64,000 nucleotides of DNA from Bacillus renqingensis (GCF_016464375.1 NZ_JADDIU010000009.1:94419-158418), one strand, 5' to 3'; counted from the stretch's first letter, positions 12,476-21,176 are shown. Program-made: numbers and translations. The notes: generated from the letters alone by a model not told the origin.

Positions 12476-12616
12476 TGTTAGCGCTAATTCTTTTTTAATT
12501 GTTTCCTTAATTGCTCTATTCCCATAGGCATTCTGGCCAAAAGCATTTAATTTCTCCTGATTTTCCCCAATACAAGTGCCGAAAAGATATGCAATTATTA
12601 AATTCACTTTCCAGAA
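12467..12616 (-). pseudogene. Possible remnant of an unidentified gene
   Basis: On the minus strand an open stretch of ~48 codons ends at 12467 and reads like protein: LIIAYLFGTCIGENQEKLNA then FGQNAYGNRAIKETIKKEL. It is bounded upstream by an in-frame TAA and has only a GTG as possible start with no good ribosome binding site; upstream minus-strand sequence to ~12730 shows more coding-like fragments broken by stops. The family was not recognised. The remainder of 12617-12811 holds nothing I can support. Confidence 0.3.
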
Positions 12617-12811
12617 AAATTAGATTTCCGGCAAAGGTATTATCTCTATTCAACTGATCTGTAGCCTATTAATTTAACTCCAAACCACTTTCCCAAAATT
12701 TTTCATTGATATCATTGGATGAATTAATCCCCCATTTAATTAACAGGTGTAATGGGGATTGATTATTCTGACGATAAAGAGTAGTGCCACTTTGAGGGCA
12801 ACTTCGAGTCT

Positions 12812-14107
12812 TTAGAAATTACTTTTTTTACGATTTGTATACTCTTCAAAATATATTCCTTTACAAATCCGATTCATTATAATTGATAAAATAATCCCCA
12901 TAATTAATCCTAAAAAAATATCGACCATTAAGGTAGTAACGAACGTTGTAAGAAAAATAAGTGCCTCATACGGCGCCTTCCTTATTAAGCTAGGGAAATG
13001 TTTTATTTTGATTAGATTGACAACAGCAACAATAATAATTGCTGCCAGTGCAGATTTAGGTAAATAATAAAACAGCGGTGTTAAATAAAGTAATGATATT
13101 AAAACGAATAATGCTGTGAACAAAAGAGAAAGGCTGCTCCTGGCACCGGACTGATAATTAACCGCTGTTCTTGAAAGTGCTCCTCCAACTGGGATAGAAC
13201 CTATAAATGAACTTACTATATTTGCTAATCCCAAGGCAATTAACTCTTGATTCGCATGAATCGGATCTTTTTCCTTACCAGAAAATACTTTCACGACTGT
13301 AAACGATTCTAGGAAAGAGATAAAGGCAATCATAAATGCAAAAGGTAGCAATAATTTAATAATATGAATTGATGGGATCTGGAGAGAAAGCCTTGGCAAG
13401 CCCGACGGGATTTCCCCAACAATCTCCACTCCCATTTTATGCAAATCAAAAGCTTGAACTACAACTGTAGTCATTACGACAACTAGTAAGGACCCGGGAG
13501 AACGGGTTGTCTTTTTTTTAAAAATGACCAATAAAAAAATACTAAATAAACCGATTGCCAATGTGTAAGTATTTGCCTTCGGAAGGTTATGGATGACCAC
13601 CATAGAGTATTGCAATAAATTATCATAATTAGGAAGTGTAACCCCCATCATGGCCTTAATTTGATTCACTGCAATGATAATCGCCGCTGCTGATATAAAG
13701 CCATTAATTACACTGGGAGAAATATATTCAAATAAGTCTCCCATTTTTACAATCCCCATAACTAGATGAAGGAATCCTATCATCAAACCAAGCACTATAA
13801 TCAGCTCCAAAAACTGGTCCGTTCTAGGCTGAGCAATACTGGAAACCCCTGAAAATACTATAAGCGAAACAATTGAAACTGGCCCTACTGATAAATACTT
13901 TGAATTTCCAAATAAAAAATAAATAATAAGTGGAAAGGTTGCAGCGTAGAGGCCCATTTCAACAGGAACACCAGCGATAATGGCATAGGCCATACTTTGA
14001 GGGATCAAAAGAACAGCTACAATAAGTCCTGCAGTCAAATCTCCCGATAAGTTTGAATAGGGATAATGCTTTAGCATTTTCAGCCCTGGGATTAACTTAG
14101 AGCCCAA
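12812..14107 (-). CDS. SulP-family anion permease lacking a STAS domain
   Basis: Membrane transporter of the SulP/SLC26 family (sulfate, bicarbonate or other anions). 431 residues; hallmark N-terminus LIPGLKMLKHYPYSNLSGDL then AGLIVAVLLIPQSMAYA, and SVGPVSIVSLIV, with about 11-12 hydrophobic segments. Family members usually carry a C-terminal STAS domain of ~120 residues; this one stops right after the last helix (NRICKGIYFEEYTNRKKSNF). TTG 14107 is chosen since AGGAGG lies ~8 bases upstream (~14114-14119) and the protein then begins MGSKLIPGL; the ATG at 14161 would add an 18-residue unlike extension. Confidence 0.85.
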   Translation of the reverse strand: MGSKLIPGLKMLKHYPYSNLSGDLTAGLIVAVLLIPQSMAYAIIAGVPVEMGLYAATFPLIIYFLFGNSKYLSVGPVSIVSLIVFSGVSSIAQPRTDQFLELIIVLGLMIGFLHLVMGIVKMGDLFEYISPSVINGFISAAAIIIAVNQIKAMMGVTLPNYDNLLQYSMVVIHNLPKANTYTLAIGLFSIFLLVIFKKKTTRSPGSLLVVVMTTVVVQAFDLHKMGVEIVGEIPSGLPRLSLQIPSIHIIKLLLPFAFMIAFISFLESFTVVKVFSGKEKDPIHANQELIALGLANIVSSFIGSIPVGGALSRTAVNYQSGARSSLSLLFTALFVLISLLYLTPLFYYLPKSALAAIIIVAVVNLIKIKHFPSLIRKAPYEALIFLTTFVTTLMVDIFLGLIMGIILSIIMNRICKGIYFEEYTNRKKSNF

Positions 14108-14190
14108 ATTCCAACCTCCTATTCTCGATTTGAATATAAATAGTAAAAGAAAATAACCCATCCTATATGTATGAGGACGGGCCCCCTTAA

Positions 14191-14229
14191 CCGCCCGCCG
14201 AAAGCGACATGCCTAGGGCGGAATTCAAC
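14191..14229. repeat. Short dispersed-repeat fragment
   Basis: CCGCCCGCCGAAAGCGACAT continuing GCCTAGGGCGGAATTCAAC resembles the common Bacillus intergenic element of the type CCCGCGGAAAGCGA...GGAGCGGAAATCAAC. Only one copy in the window, so assignment is from memory. The gap 14162-14318 holds no gene. Confidence 0.3.
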
Positions 14230-14318
14230 TACTAGTTTTAACAGAGTCCTATCTTATAGAAAACGCTATAATCCCCTCATTAGTAGCTAATTTTTCGACC
14301 ACTATAAAAACTCAACCA

Positions 14319-15089
14319 TTACTTATCCTTCGTAACTGCTACCTCAGAAACGGGCTTTTTCTTATTAATATTATGAACAACAAATGTTGCCAAAAATGCT
14401 AAGACCAAAATGGCAAAAAAGACGATGTGATGTAATTCAAAACCCAACACACTGGCGAACATTTTTACTGAAATGATAGCAATTAAAATAAACGCCGTAG
14501 TTTCCAACTCAGGTACTCGGTCAATTAAAACCAAGAAAAACTTAGCTACGGTACGCATCATCAAAATACCTATCATACCTCCAATAAGAAGGATCCATAC
14601 CTGTTCTGATACCGCAAAGGCCGCCAAAATACTATCTGCTGAAAAGGCAATATCCATTAATTCTACTGAAATAACAGTTCCCCAGAACACGCCAAAAGTT
14701 CGAACTAACCAGCCTTCTTTTTTTACTCCTTCTACATCCTCTTCTTTCTCACCAATCCAGAAATGTTTTACAACAAGCCAAGCCAAATAAGCCGTACCTA
14801 AGACCTTAATCCACCAAAATTTAATTAGCAGCGTTCCTAGTCCAATTAAAATAAAGCGGAAGAAATACGCACCAAACAAACCATATGTCAAAGCCTTTTT
14901 ACGGTGTTTTGGTGGAAGATGTTTTACCATGATTGCAAGCACCAGCGCATTATCAGCCGAAAGCAGTCCTTCCAATATAACCAAAGTACCTATGTATCCC
15001 CAAGAAACGGGATCTGATAAAACTTCGACCCACATCCCCCAATCCAAAAAAGATGCATAGGTTGACCAGATTTTATTTAAACCGTCCAA
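14319..15089 (-). CDS. TerC-family integral membrane protein (YkoY/YceF-like)
   Basis: 256 residues with about 7-8 transmembrane segments. LEGLLSADNALVLAIMVKHL (~39-58) and the repeat VELMDIAFSADSILAAFA (~143-160) are the paired acidic TM motifs of TerC proteins. Bacillus relatives (YkoY, YceF) export manganese, in part to metalate secreted enzymes; tellurite resistance gave the family its name. A yybP-ykoY Mn riboswitch, often found before such genes, was looked for upstream and not seen. Substrate therefore inferred only. Confidence 0.88.
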   Translation of the reverse strand: MDGLNKIWSTYASFLDWGMWVEVLSDPVSWGYIGTLVILEGLLSADNALVLAIMVKHLPPKHRKKALTYGLFGAYFFRFILIGLGTLLIKFWWIKVLGTAYLAWLVVKHFWIGEKEEDVEGVKKEGWLVRTFGVFWGTVISVELMDIAFSADSILAAFAVSEQVWILLIGGMIGILMMRTVAKFFLVLIDRVPELETTAFILIAIISVKMFASVLGFELHHIVFFAILVLAFLATFVVHNINKKKPVSEVAVTKDK

Positions 15090-15132
15090 GAAATATCTTC
15101 CCTTTCTTTACTAGCAAATAACTAAAAAAAAT

Positions 15133-15474
15133 TTAACTTCTTTCGTTAATAGGTACCAAGGAATGCTCAGTGAAGGTATTTACCGATTTCAACGTATTCG
15201 TTTTAGTTTCAAAATTCTTTTTACCCTGTTTAGATCCCCCAATTATATCTTTAAGAGTTGCTAATAAAACGTACTAATTTTTGCCGCGTCTTGTGCTTCT
15301 TCACTAGTTACTGAAATTCCTACAATACCTGTATATTTTTGTCGGTTGTTTACTTTTAGGGTTTGTCCCGATAATATGACCATATTGCCAAAAATAACTC
15401 CGCCACTAAATGGCTGGTTAGATACAGGTATACTAGAGAGTAGGATATTTAATTCTTGTCTCTTCGATATTCAT
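15133..15474 (-). pseudogene. Decayed RidA (YjgF/YER057c/UK114) family gene
   Basis: Minus strand: AGAAGGAGAGAACTGA precedes ATG 15474 (MNIEETRIK), then the frame breaks. In a second frame SNQPFSGGVIFGNMVILSGQ and KYTGIVGISVTSEEAQDAA match the RidA core (NLLFVSGQ ... GKVG..LTVEEG..AA), ending at TAG; in a third frame LLATLKDIIGGSKQ to NTFTEHSLVPINERS matches the RidA helix LLA.LK..IG and FTEQ region. At least two frameshifts, so non-functional. RidA proteins hydrolyse reactive enamines/imines formed in amino-acid catabolism, in keeping with the adjacent locus. Confidence 0.7.
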
Positions 15475-15490
15475 TCAGTTCTCTCCTTCT

Positions 15491-15682
15491 TTAGACCGGC
15501 TGATTGTGTGTATCTTCCAACAACGAAATGTCTTTAAATTGGAATGCCCGGTGAGTATAATAAATTTTTACAATTGCCCGATTATCACAAAGTGAACACT
15601 TTACAGAGCAGCGAGCTTTGCTTATATGAGGAGTATCCAATAACGTTAATACCTTTTTTAAATGTTTATCACACGCCCACAT
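15491..15682 (-). CDS. Small CxxH/CxxC protein, probable zinc-binding
   Basis: 63 residues. C4-x2-H7 and C29-x2-C32 form a zinc-ribbon-like pair (MWACDKH ... KCSLCDNRAIVKIYY), the layout of the small CxxH/CxxC protein family of Bacillus, whose function is unknown. AGAGGTGA lies ~5 bases before the ATG, which supports translation. It sits between the ferredoxin gene 15817-16164 and the ridA remnant, all on the minus strand, and may be part of the same unit. The overlapping plus-strand frames are shadows. Confidence 0.6.
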   Translation of the reverse strand: MWACDKHLKKVLTLLDTPHISKARCSVKCSLCDNRAIVKIYYTHRAFQFKDISLLEDTHNQPV

Positions 15683-15816
15683 ACTATCACCTCTGTTTAA
15701 TTATTTTCAGCTACTTAGTTAATTCTTTCTTAAACTCGAAAAAATCGGGGGTGACAAGGCTCGAACCATCTGTGTGAACTCGCTTTTTACCATTCGTTCA
15801 AAACATCACCTGCTCA

Positions 15817-16164
15817 TTAAACGGAGGAAAATTCCTTTTTCAGACGGTCTGGTTTTCGCTTTTTGACTAGTTCAGTTACTTCCTCATCCCAAGAAATCGA
15901 AACATCTCCGTTTGTCACAAATGTTTGACAGCCAAGACGATACCCTTTTTCCAACCACTCTTCGCCTAATTTTCTTCTCTCTTGAACTTTCACTTTGTCT
16001 AAAAATTCAACACCTTCCTCCACTTTACACACACAGGTTCCGCAAATTCCGCCACCGCAGCGATTAGGTAGCCCACCATCGTAACGAAGTGACATTCTTA
16101 AAATATTGGAGTTATTTGGTACATTCAATTCCTTGTTGCTGTTAATAAAGTGAATTTTCGGCAT
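15817..16164 (-). CDS. Plant-type [2Fe-2S] ferredoxin (1)
   Basis: Electron carrier, 115 residues. Ligands C36-x4-C41-x2-C44 (NRCGGGICGTC) and C79 (YRLGCQ) complete the cluster motif. The ~30 C-terminal residues are charged and beyond the fold core. AAGGAGGGAAAG precedes the ATG. A GntR-type operator (16190-16199) lies 26 bases upstream of the start, between this gene and gntR1. Likely donates electrons to an oxygenase of the locus (inference); no cognate reductase is encoded in the window. Confidence 0.9.
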   Translation of the reverse strand: MPKIHFINSNKELNVPNNSNILRMSLRYDGGLPNRCGGGICGTCVCKVEEGVEFLDKVKVQERRKLGEEWLEKGYRLGCQTFVTNGDVSISWDEEVTELVKKRKPDRLKKEFSSV

Positions 16165-16189
16165 AATCTTTCCCTCCTTGAATTATTAA

Positions 16190-16199
16190 TGGTATACAA
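16190..16199. promoter_or_regulatory. GntR-type operator site 1
   Basis: TGGTATACAA in front of the ferredoxin gene. Member of the TTTGGTATACCAAA palindrome set of this locus. Confidence 0.55.
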
Positions 16200-16227
16200 A
16201 GTGCCGTTTGTTATAAAAAAATAATGT

Positions 16228-16917
16228 TCAACTTTTCTTGCTATACAATTTTTCTTTTAAACTCTCAACATATGAAATATACGCCTTTTTTGAATTTTCA
16301 ATATGAATCTTCATTAAATACTCGGCCATTTCGGCTTCTTTATCACGCAATGCTTTCATGATATCAATATGTTCTTTTAATGATTCTTTTCTTCTTCCTC
16401 GAGTCTCATAGCCCATATTGGCAGCCATATGAATATAGTCAATAAGACTACTAAGAATTTCAAATAGTTTGGGGCTTTTAGAAGCTTTATTAATAAGGAG
16501 GTTCATTTGGATGTGTTCAAAATTAAAATTTTCCTCATCCTGCCCTTCCAATGCCAGCAGCTCTTTTATTTTTTTGTCTAATTCTAATTGTGTGTCCTGA
16601 TCCATTCTTTTGGCAGCCAATTTGACTGCAAGTACCTCTAAAGAAGAGAGAATCGTAAATACTTCAATCACTTCTTGAGCGGAAATATTCGAAACTACGA
16701 CACCTTTTCTTGGAACTGTTTTAACAAAGCCTTGTGACTCCAAGCGAAACAACGCTTCACGTATTGGTGTACGGCTTATTCTTAATTTTGCAGCAAGCTC
16801 CCTTTCCACAAGCCGATCACCAGCTTTATATTCTCCCTCAAGAATCAATTCTTTAAGGTAGAGATATGCGTGTTCTCTAATCGATAGTAGTTTGTTTTCC
16901 TCCCATCTTATTTCCAT
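16228..16917 (-). CDS. GntR-family regulator, FCD (FadR/VanR) subfamily (1)
   Basis: 229 residues. Winged-helix DNA-binding domain ~10-76 (GDRLVERELAAKLRISRTPI then REALFRLESQGFV) followed by an all-helical FCD ligand-binding domain ~83-215. The recognition region is virtually identical to the second regulator at 28063-28743, so both should recognise the same operator. 28 bases downstream of the chromate-type transporter pair, probably the end of the ALDH-GlcG-ChrA unit. FCD regulators usually respond to organic-acid metabolites and mostly repress; the ligand here is unknown. Confidence 0.9.
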   Translation of the reverse strand: MEIRWEENKLLSIREHAYLYLKELILEGEYKAGDRLVERELAAKLRISRTPIREALFRLESQGFVKTVPRKGVVVSNISAQEVIEVFTILSSLEVLAVKLAAKRMDQDTQLELDKKIKELLALEGQDEENFNFEHIQMNLLINKASKSPKLFEILSSLIDYIHMAANMGYETRGRRKESLKEHIDIMKALRDKEAEMAEYLMKIHIENSKKAYISYVESLKEKLYSKKS

Positions 16918-16945
16918 TATTCACACCTGCTTATTTTTGAAAAAT

Positions 16946-17476
16946 TCAGGAGAGAAATACTCCCCCGTAAATTAACGTACAAATAATTAACAAGGAGGGA
17001 TGAACCTTCCACTTACCTAATGCAAAAAAACTGATTACTACTAACAATGTAAGGTGCAGGATTCCACTCTTTTCAAAAGCCGTTAAAAGAAATTGATAGG
17101 CCATAACAGCTAGTAAAACAGCAATTATAGGCTGGATAGATTTGGTCATTAACTTAATCTTTGGAGAATCCTTGAATAAATGCAAGAACTTAAATAACAA
17201 TATAACCGCAATAGCAGAAGGAAGAATAGTAGCAATGAGCGCGACTATTACACCAAAAACTCCACCCATTTGATAGCCGATAAAGCCTGCCATTTTCGTC
17301 GCAATAGGCCCTGGTAGAGCATTCGCAATGGCTAGCATATCGCCAAACTCGGATACTGTCATCCAATGATAATGATTGACGACTTCATTTTGAATTAATG
17401 GAATGGTGGAAGGACCGCCACCATAACCTAGCAAATTAGCAATAAAATTCGACCAGAAAATATGCCAATATATCAT
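16946..17476 (-). CDS. Chromate-transporter-family protein, half-size, second half
   Basis: 176 residues, about 5-6 membrane segments. GYGGGPSTIPLIQ near residue 18 and FGDMLAIANALPGPIATKMA are the CHR-family signature. The start overlaps the stop of the upstream half (ATGA), typical of short-chain ChrA pairs that form a heterodimer. The true substrate may be sulfate, chromate or an organic anion; in this context an organic substrate is conceivable but unproven. Confidence 0.85.
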   Translation of the reverse strand: MIYWHIFWSNFIANLLGYGGGPSTIPLIQNEVVNHYHWMTVSEFGDMLAIANALPGPIATKMAGFIGYQMGGVFGVIVALIATILPSAIAVILLFKFLHLFKDSPKIKLMTKSIQPIIAVLLAVMAYQFLLTAFEKSGILHLTLLVVISFFALGKWKVHPSLLIICTLIYGGVFLS

Positions 17477-18069
17477 GAGCTTTTTTCCTTTCTTTGGAGA
17501 AACAGCTTAGTTTCAGCCATTGCCGCCTTTTCTTTACGACTTGCAATGAGATAGGCTGTAAGAAGAAATACGGCAATTAAAATACCAGGATGTATGCCGA
17601 GAAGCTGGAGAACGATGAAACTACCTGCCGATAACAGCAGCATTTTTGATAAACCCAACCCTTTTTGGCCGTTTTTAAAAAATCGGTAAGCCATCTCCAA
17701 TAACATATAGCCAATGACAGGGGTAACGCCTTGAACCATCCCCCCCACTATAGGAGATTCTCTAAATGAATAAAGCAATCCCAACAAGCCAAGCATAGCA
17801 ACAATCGAAGGTAGAATGTGCGTCATAATTGCCACTGTCGCTCCTAAAGCTCCGTTTACTTTGAAGCCAATATAGGCGGCCATTTTCGTAGCAATCGGTC
17901 CTGGCAATGTATTAGCAAGTGCCAAGATTTCCCCGAACTCCTCCTCGCTCATCCATTTGTATCTTTTAACAGCTTCGTATTCAATCAACGGGATAGTCGA
18001 AGGTCCCCCGCCATAACCTGTAATACCGGTTCGGGCAAATCCAATTGCTAATTCAATATACGCCTTCAA
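17473..18069 (-). CDS. Chromate-transporter-family protein, half-size, first half
   Basis: 198 residues from TTG 18069, about 6 membrane segments with the CHR motifs GYGGGPSTIPLIEYEAV and FGEILALANTLPGPIATKMA. ATG 18114 is an alternative (213 residues) but has no ribosome binding site, whereas AGAGGG lies ~8 bases before the TTG. Paralogous to the next gene with which it overlaps by four bases, so the two presumably work as a pair in the membrane. 115 bases after the GlcG-like gene. Confidence 0.82.
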   Translation of the reverse strand: MKAYIELAIGFARTGITGYGGGPSTIPLIEYEAVKRYKWMSEEEFGEILALANTLPGPIATKMAAYIGFKVNGALGATVAIMTHILPSIVAMLGLLGLLYSFRESPIVGGMVQGVTPVIGYMLLEMAYRFFKNGQKGLGLSKMLLLSAGSFIVLQLLGIHPGILIAVFLLTAYLIASRKEKAAMAETKLFLQRKEKSS

Positions 18070-18184
18070 ATCATAATCCCTCTTTTCATAACCAATAAAC
18101 TTCTTGGACTCCATTGTGTCTAAAAAATGTCTCCACGAATGAAGTCCAAACCATTTTTTCTTAATATCAAACTAGAATCCCATT

Positions 18185-18664
18185 TTACTTTTTTATGTCC
18201 GCATCTGTGATGACGTCGAGCCCCTCACTTGCCAAATACTCCTGTAACGCTGTTAGAGCTGCAGTACCTACCGCCGTATCTTGTTCACCGTTACCGCCGC
18301 TTACACCAACTCCGCCTACCACTTCACCATTTATCACAATTGGAAAACCGCCTACAAAAATCGCAAATTTTCCTGGGAGCATTTGATGTATTCCAAAGGC
18401 CTCATTCCCTGGAAGCGCCGGCCCGTTAGGCTCCTTATTAAATAAATGAGTAGAACGTTTATGTCCGGCAGACGTATACGCTTTTGCAATTGCAATTTCC
18501 GGACCGGTGATCCGGGCACCATTCATCCGTTCAAGGGCAATTAGATTACCGCCATCATCCACCACGGCAATTGTTTCTAGGACATTTAGTTCCGCTGATT
18601 TTTTCTTCGCTGCCTCAATAATTACCTTTGCCTCTTCTAATTCTAACTTTAAAACTGGCTTCAT
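18185..18664 (-). CDS. GlcG/HbpS-family (DUF336) protein
   Basis: 159 residues. ALERMNGARITGPEIAIAKA and GGFPIVINGEVVGGVGVSGG are typical of the GlcG/HbpS fold, found with glycolate, diol and aromatic catabolic genes; some bind heme or cobalamin, but the role of most is unknown. ATG 18664 with AAGGGG ~7 bases upstream is preferred to an ATG at 18697, which would run into the preceding ALDH gene. Starts 22 bases after the ALDH stop: same transcript. Confidence 0.85.
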   Translation of the reverse strand: MKPVLKLELEEAKVIIEAAKKKSAELNVLETIAVVDDGGNLIALERMNGARITGPEIAIAKAYTSAGHKRSTHLFNKEPNGPALPGNEAFGIHQMLPGKFAIFVGGFPIVINGEVVGGVGVSGGNGEQDTAVGTAALTALQEYLASEGLDVITDADIKK

Positions 18665-18686
18665 TTCTTTTCCCCTTTTCGTTTGT

Positions 18687-20150
18687 TTAATAGCCAATAT
18701 AGACAGTTTTTAGTTGCGTAAAGAACTCAAGACCGACTCTTCCGGATTCGCGGAAAGTAGAGGTGCTTGATTTTTTTAACCCGCCAAATGGTGCATTCAT
18801 CAAATTTCCTGTGGTAGTCCGATTTACTTTTACTGTTCCGGCTTGAATATCTTTTGTAAATTGGTGCGCGGTTTTTAAACTATTCGTCACAATCGAAGCA
18901 GATAAACCATACTCCACATCATTTGCAATCAAAATGGCTTCCTCATATGTATCAGCTTCTAAAACCGCGATAACTGGTCCGAAAATTTCTTCTTTGGCAA
19001 TCCGATGCTGAGGCTTAACATTTGTAAAAATGGCAGGCTGAACGTAGTACCCCGTTTTATAATCATCCGTTGTTAATGGTTCTCCACCATATACTAGTCT
19101 TGCGCCATCCTCCTTACCTATTTCAATATACTTTAAAACATTTTTTAATTGTTTTTCGTTTGCAAGCGGGCCAATTTTGACCCCCTCCTTAAACCCGTTG
19201 CCGATCTTTAACGTCTTTGTTTTTTCAATGAGTTTTTGAACAAATAGTTCTTTTATCTCTTTTAAGACGATGACACGGCTCGTTCCAGTACATGCCTGAC
19301 CAGTTAGCGAAAACCCGCCGTTAACAGCAAGGGTGGCGGCCAAATCAAGGTCAGCATCAGCCATTACAAGCAATGGATTTTTCCCGCCTAATTCCATCTG
19401 GGTACGAGTTGTGATTGCTGCTTTCCGATGAATATCTTCACCCGCTTCGGTTGATCCCGTAAACGTGACAGCTCGAATGGCTGAATGAGTAACCAAAAGA
19501 TCACCAACCTCAGAAGCCCTGCCAGTAACTAAATTAATAACACCGTTTGGAATACCGGCATGATGAAGTGCTTCTACCAGGCGTACGCCCATAAGCGGGG
19601 TATCAGATGAAGGCTTAAACACAACTGTGTTGCCTGTTATTAATGCTGGAGCGATTTTTCTAGCAGGAATGGATAGAGGAAAGTTCCACGGTGTAATCAC
19701 ACTAACTACGCCAAGCGGTTCTCTTTCCGTTGATACCTTCATATTTGGGTCATCATTTGGAAAGGTTTCCCCTGTGAAGCTTTGCCCCTCAATCGCATAA
19801 AAGCGAAGTGTTTGCGCGGATCGGATTACCTCGTTTTTAGCATCATTAATATGTTTACCCTCTTCCCTTGTTAGCTCTTCTGCAAAAGACGCAGCATTTT
19901 GTTCTAGGAAACTAGCAGCTTTATTTAAGATGGCTGCCCGCTTTGATGGCGGAGTATTCGACCACATTTGAAAGGCCTCTTTCGCAGCTAAAATTGCCGA
20001 ATTAACATCTTGTTCATTGGAAGCCTGAAAAATACCGACAATATCCTCAATATTCGCAGGGTTTATACTGAAAAATGTGTTATTGCTATCGGATTCCTGC
20101 CACATACCATTAATAAAATTTTTGTATGTTTCTATTTTTGTAGTAATCAC
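18687..20150 (-). CDS. NAD(P)-dependent aldehyde dehydrogenase
   Basis: 487 residues. ALDH superfamily features: ITPWNFPLSIPARKIAPAL and FKPSSDTPL (cofactor binding), FTGSTEAG, general-base Glu in MELGGKNP, catalytic Cys in GQACTGTSR, and EIFGPV. The GQACTGTSR context and length resemble YcbD / 2,5-dioxovalerate (ketoglutarate semialdehyde) dehydrogenases, so a semialdehyde substrate is plausible. GTG 20150 has AAGGTG at good spacing; ATG 20168 and 20222 lack it. It follows the diiron oxidase gene and its terminator on the same strand; no GntR palindrome is found immediately in front. Confidence 0.88.
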   Translation of the reverse strand: MITTKIETYKNFINGMWQESDSNNTFFSINPANIEDIVGIFQASNEQDVNSAILAAKEAFQMWSNTPPSKRAAILNKAASFLEQNAASFAEELTREEGKHINDAKNEVIRSAQTLRFYAIEGQSFTGETFPNDDPNMKVSTEREPLGVVSVITPWNFPLSIPARKIAPALITGNTVVFKPSSDTPLMGVRLVEALHHAGIPNGVINLVTGRASEVGDLLVTHSAIRAVTFTGSTEAGEDIHRKAAITTRTQMELGGKNPLLVMADADLDLAATLAVNGGFSLTGQACTGTSRVIVLKEIKELFVQKLIEKTKTLKIGNGFKEGVKIGPLANEKQLKNVLKYIEIGKEDGARLVYGGEPLTTDDYKTGYYVQPAIFTNVKPQHRIAKEEIFGPVIAVLEADTYEEAILIANDVEYGLSASIVTNSLKTAHQFTKDIQAGTVKVNRTTTGNLMNAPFGGLKKSSTSTFRESGRVGLEFFTQLKTVYIGY

Positions 20151-20204
20151 TACTATCACCTTTTTCATGTATTTTAGCTCAGAAATGATTCTTGTTTCCT
20201 TCAT

Positions 20205-20252
20205 TAAAAAAAAGGCCGTCACCTTTAAATTACAAGATTATATTTGACGGCC
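20205..20252 (-). terminator. Intrinsic terminator after the diiron oxidase gene
   Basis: Minus strand: GGCCGTCA (20252-20245), loop, TGACGGCC (20221-20214), then eight T. Lies between the oxidase and ALDH genes, so downstream genes need readthrough or their own start. Confidence 0.8.
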
Positions 20253-20292
20253 GTATCTTTGAAGAAGAGGATTACAATTTTTGAAATAATCT

Positions 20293-21024
20293 TTATCTAG
20301 TTTCGACTAAAGCGCCCAAGTCTTGTTCCAAGTACTCTCTCCATAGTCCATCCATGTACATGCGACGCATTTTAGCTCCTGTGCGTACAACCTCTAAGCA
20401 CCGCTGCTGTAGTTCTGGAGTATCCGCATGGTCAAGCACAATTTTGTAACCACGTTCACCATGGATTTCATCTGAAACAATGTGCAAGTCGAAGAATTCA
20501 ATTTCTTCATCCGTAAATTTATATTTTTCGCGTAATGCCGGTGTTTGTTTCCGATAAATATCAGGAACTTGAGATTCCAGCCCAACTACTAGTGCGGCTG
20601 TTGCAACAACAAAGTTCTCACGGGCCGCTACAGCATAACACCAGCTCTGTAGTCCTAATGTTGTTGGCGCCATATTTGCTGGGTCCATCACACGTTCACG
20701 AGTCGTGCCACAAGCTTCAGCAAAACGAATCAACAGGTCAGTGTGACGATCCGCTGCGATTTCTTCTTCATACATATTTTGCAGTGTGAAATCCTTTGCA
20801 GCTTCGAATTTTTGATCAGTTGGAGTATTGTGGTAGATATACGCTAAGTAGTCTGCGAATGGTCCGACATAGTGATAATGGTTTTCTGCCCATTTGGCAA
20901 AATGTTTTCTTTCTAATTTTCCTTCAGCCCAAGCAATAGTAAACGGAGCCTTCTGGCTATGATTTCCTTTAATTGCTTCTTCTAATTGCCTGCGAAATTC
21001 ATCCTTTGATAATAATTCTGCCAT
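20293..21024 (-). CDS. Heme-oxygenase-like diiron oxidase (CADD/PqqC/TenA-like)
   Basis: 243 residues, all-helical heme-oxygenase-like fold. It retains E87, H94, E150, H181, D185 and H188, with spacings E+7H, H+4D+3H equal to the diiron ligand set of CADD (E81, H88, E142, H174, D178, H181). PqqC and TenA lack such a metal site, so this is better called an iron-containing HDO oxidase/oxygenase. Substrate unknown; relatives act on amino acids, fatty acids or their own tyrosine. Two GntR operators lie upstream (21081-21092, 21163-21176), and two ferredoxin genes nearby could supply electrons. Confidence 0.82.
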   Translation of the reverse strand: MAELLSKDEFRRQLEEAIKGNHSQKAPFTIAWAEGKLERKHFAKWAENHYHYVGPFADYLAYIYHNTPTDQKFEAAKDFTLQNMYEEEIAADRHTDLLIRFAEACGTTRERVMDPANMAPTTLGLQSWCYAVAARENFVVATAALVVGLESQVPDIYRKQTPALREKYKFTDEEIEFFDLHIVSDEIHGERGYKIVLDHADTPELQQRCLEVVRTGAKMRRMYMDGLWREYLEQDLGALVETR

Positions 21025-21080
21025 CTAAATCTCCTCCTCTAATTTTTTCAGTATGTCTTAGATGTTTTGGTATTTGATAT

Positions 21081-21092
21081 TTTGTATACCAA
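21081..21092. promoter_or_regulatory. GntR-type operator site 2
   Basis: TTTGTATACCAA, 57 bases upstream of the diiron oxidase start. Confidence 0.55.
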
Positions 21093-21162
21093 TTAGTTTT
21101 AAAAATAAAAGAATTGCTGATTTTATTAGTGTCAAACATTCTTTAAATCGTTTAAAACTTAA

Positions 21163-21176
21163 TTTGGTATACCTTA
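21163..21176. promoter_or_regulatory. GntR-type operator site 3
   Basis: TTTGGTATACCTTA with a perfect GGTATACC core, between the oxidase and creatininase genes. The rest of 21025-21264 is AT-rich without a gene. Confidence 0.6.

Noticed and set aside
15090..15345. yybP-ykoY manganese riboswitch before the TerC-family gene
   Set aside because: Searched the upstream minus strand for the conserved P1/L1/L3 motifs; instead the sequence encodes RidA fragments.
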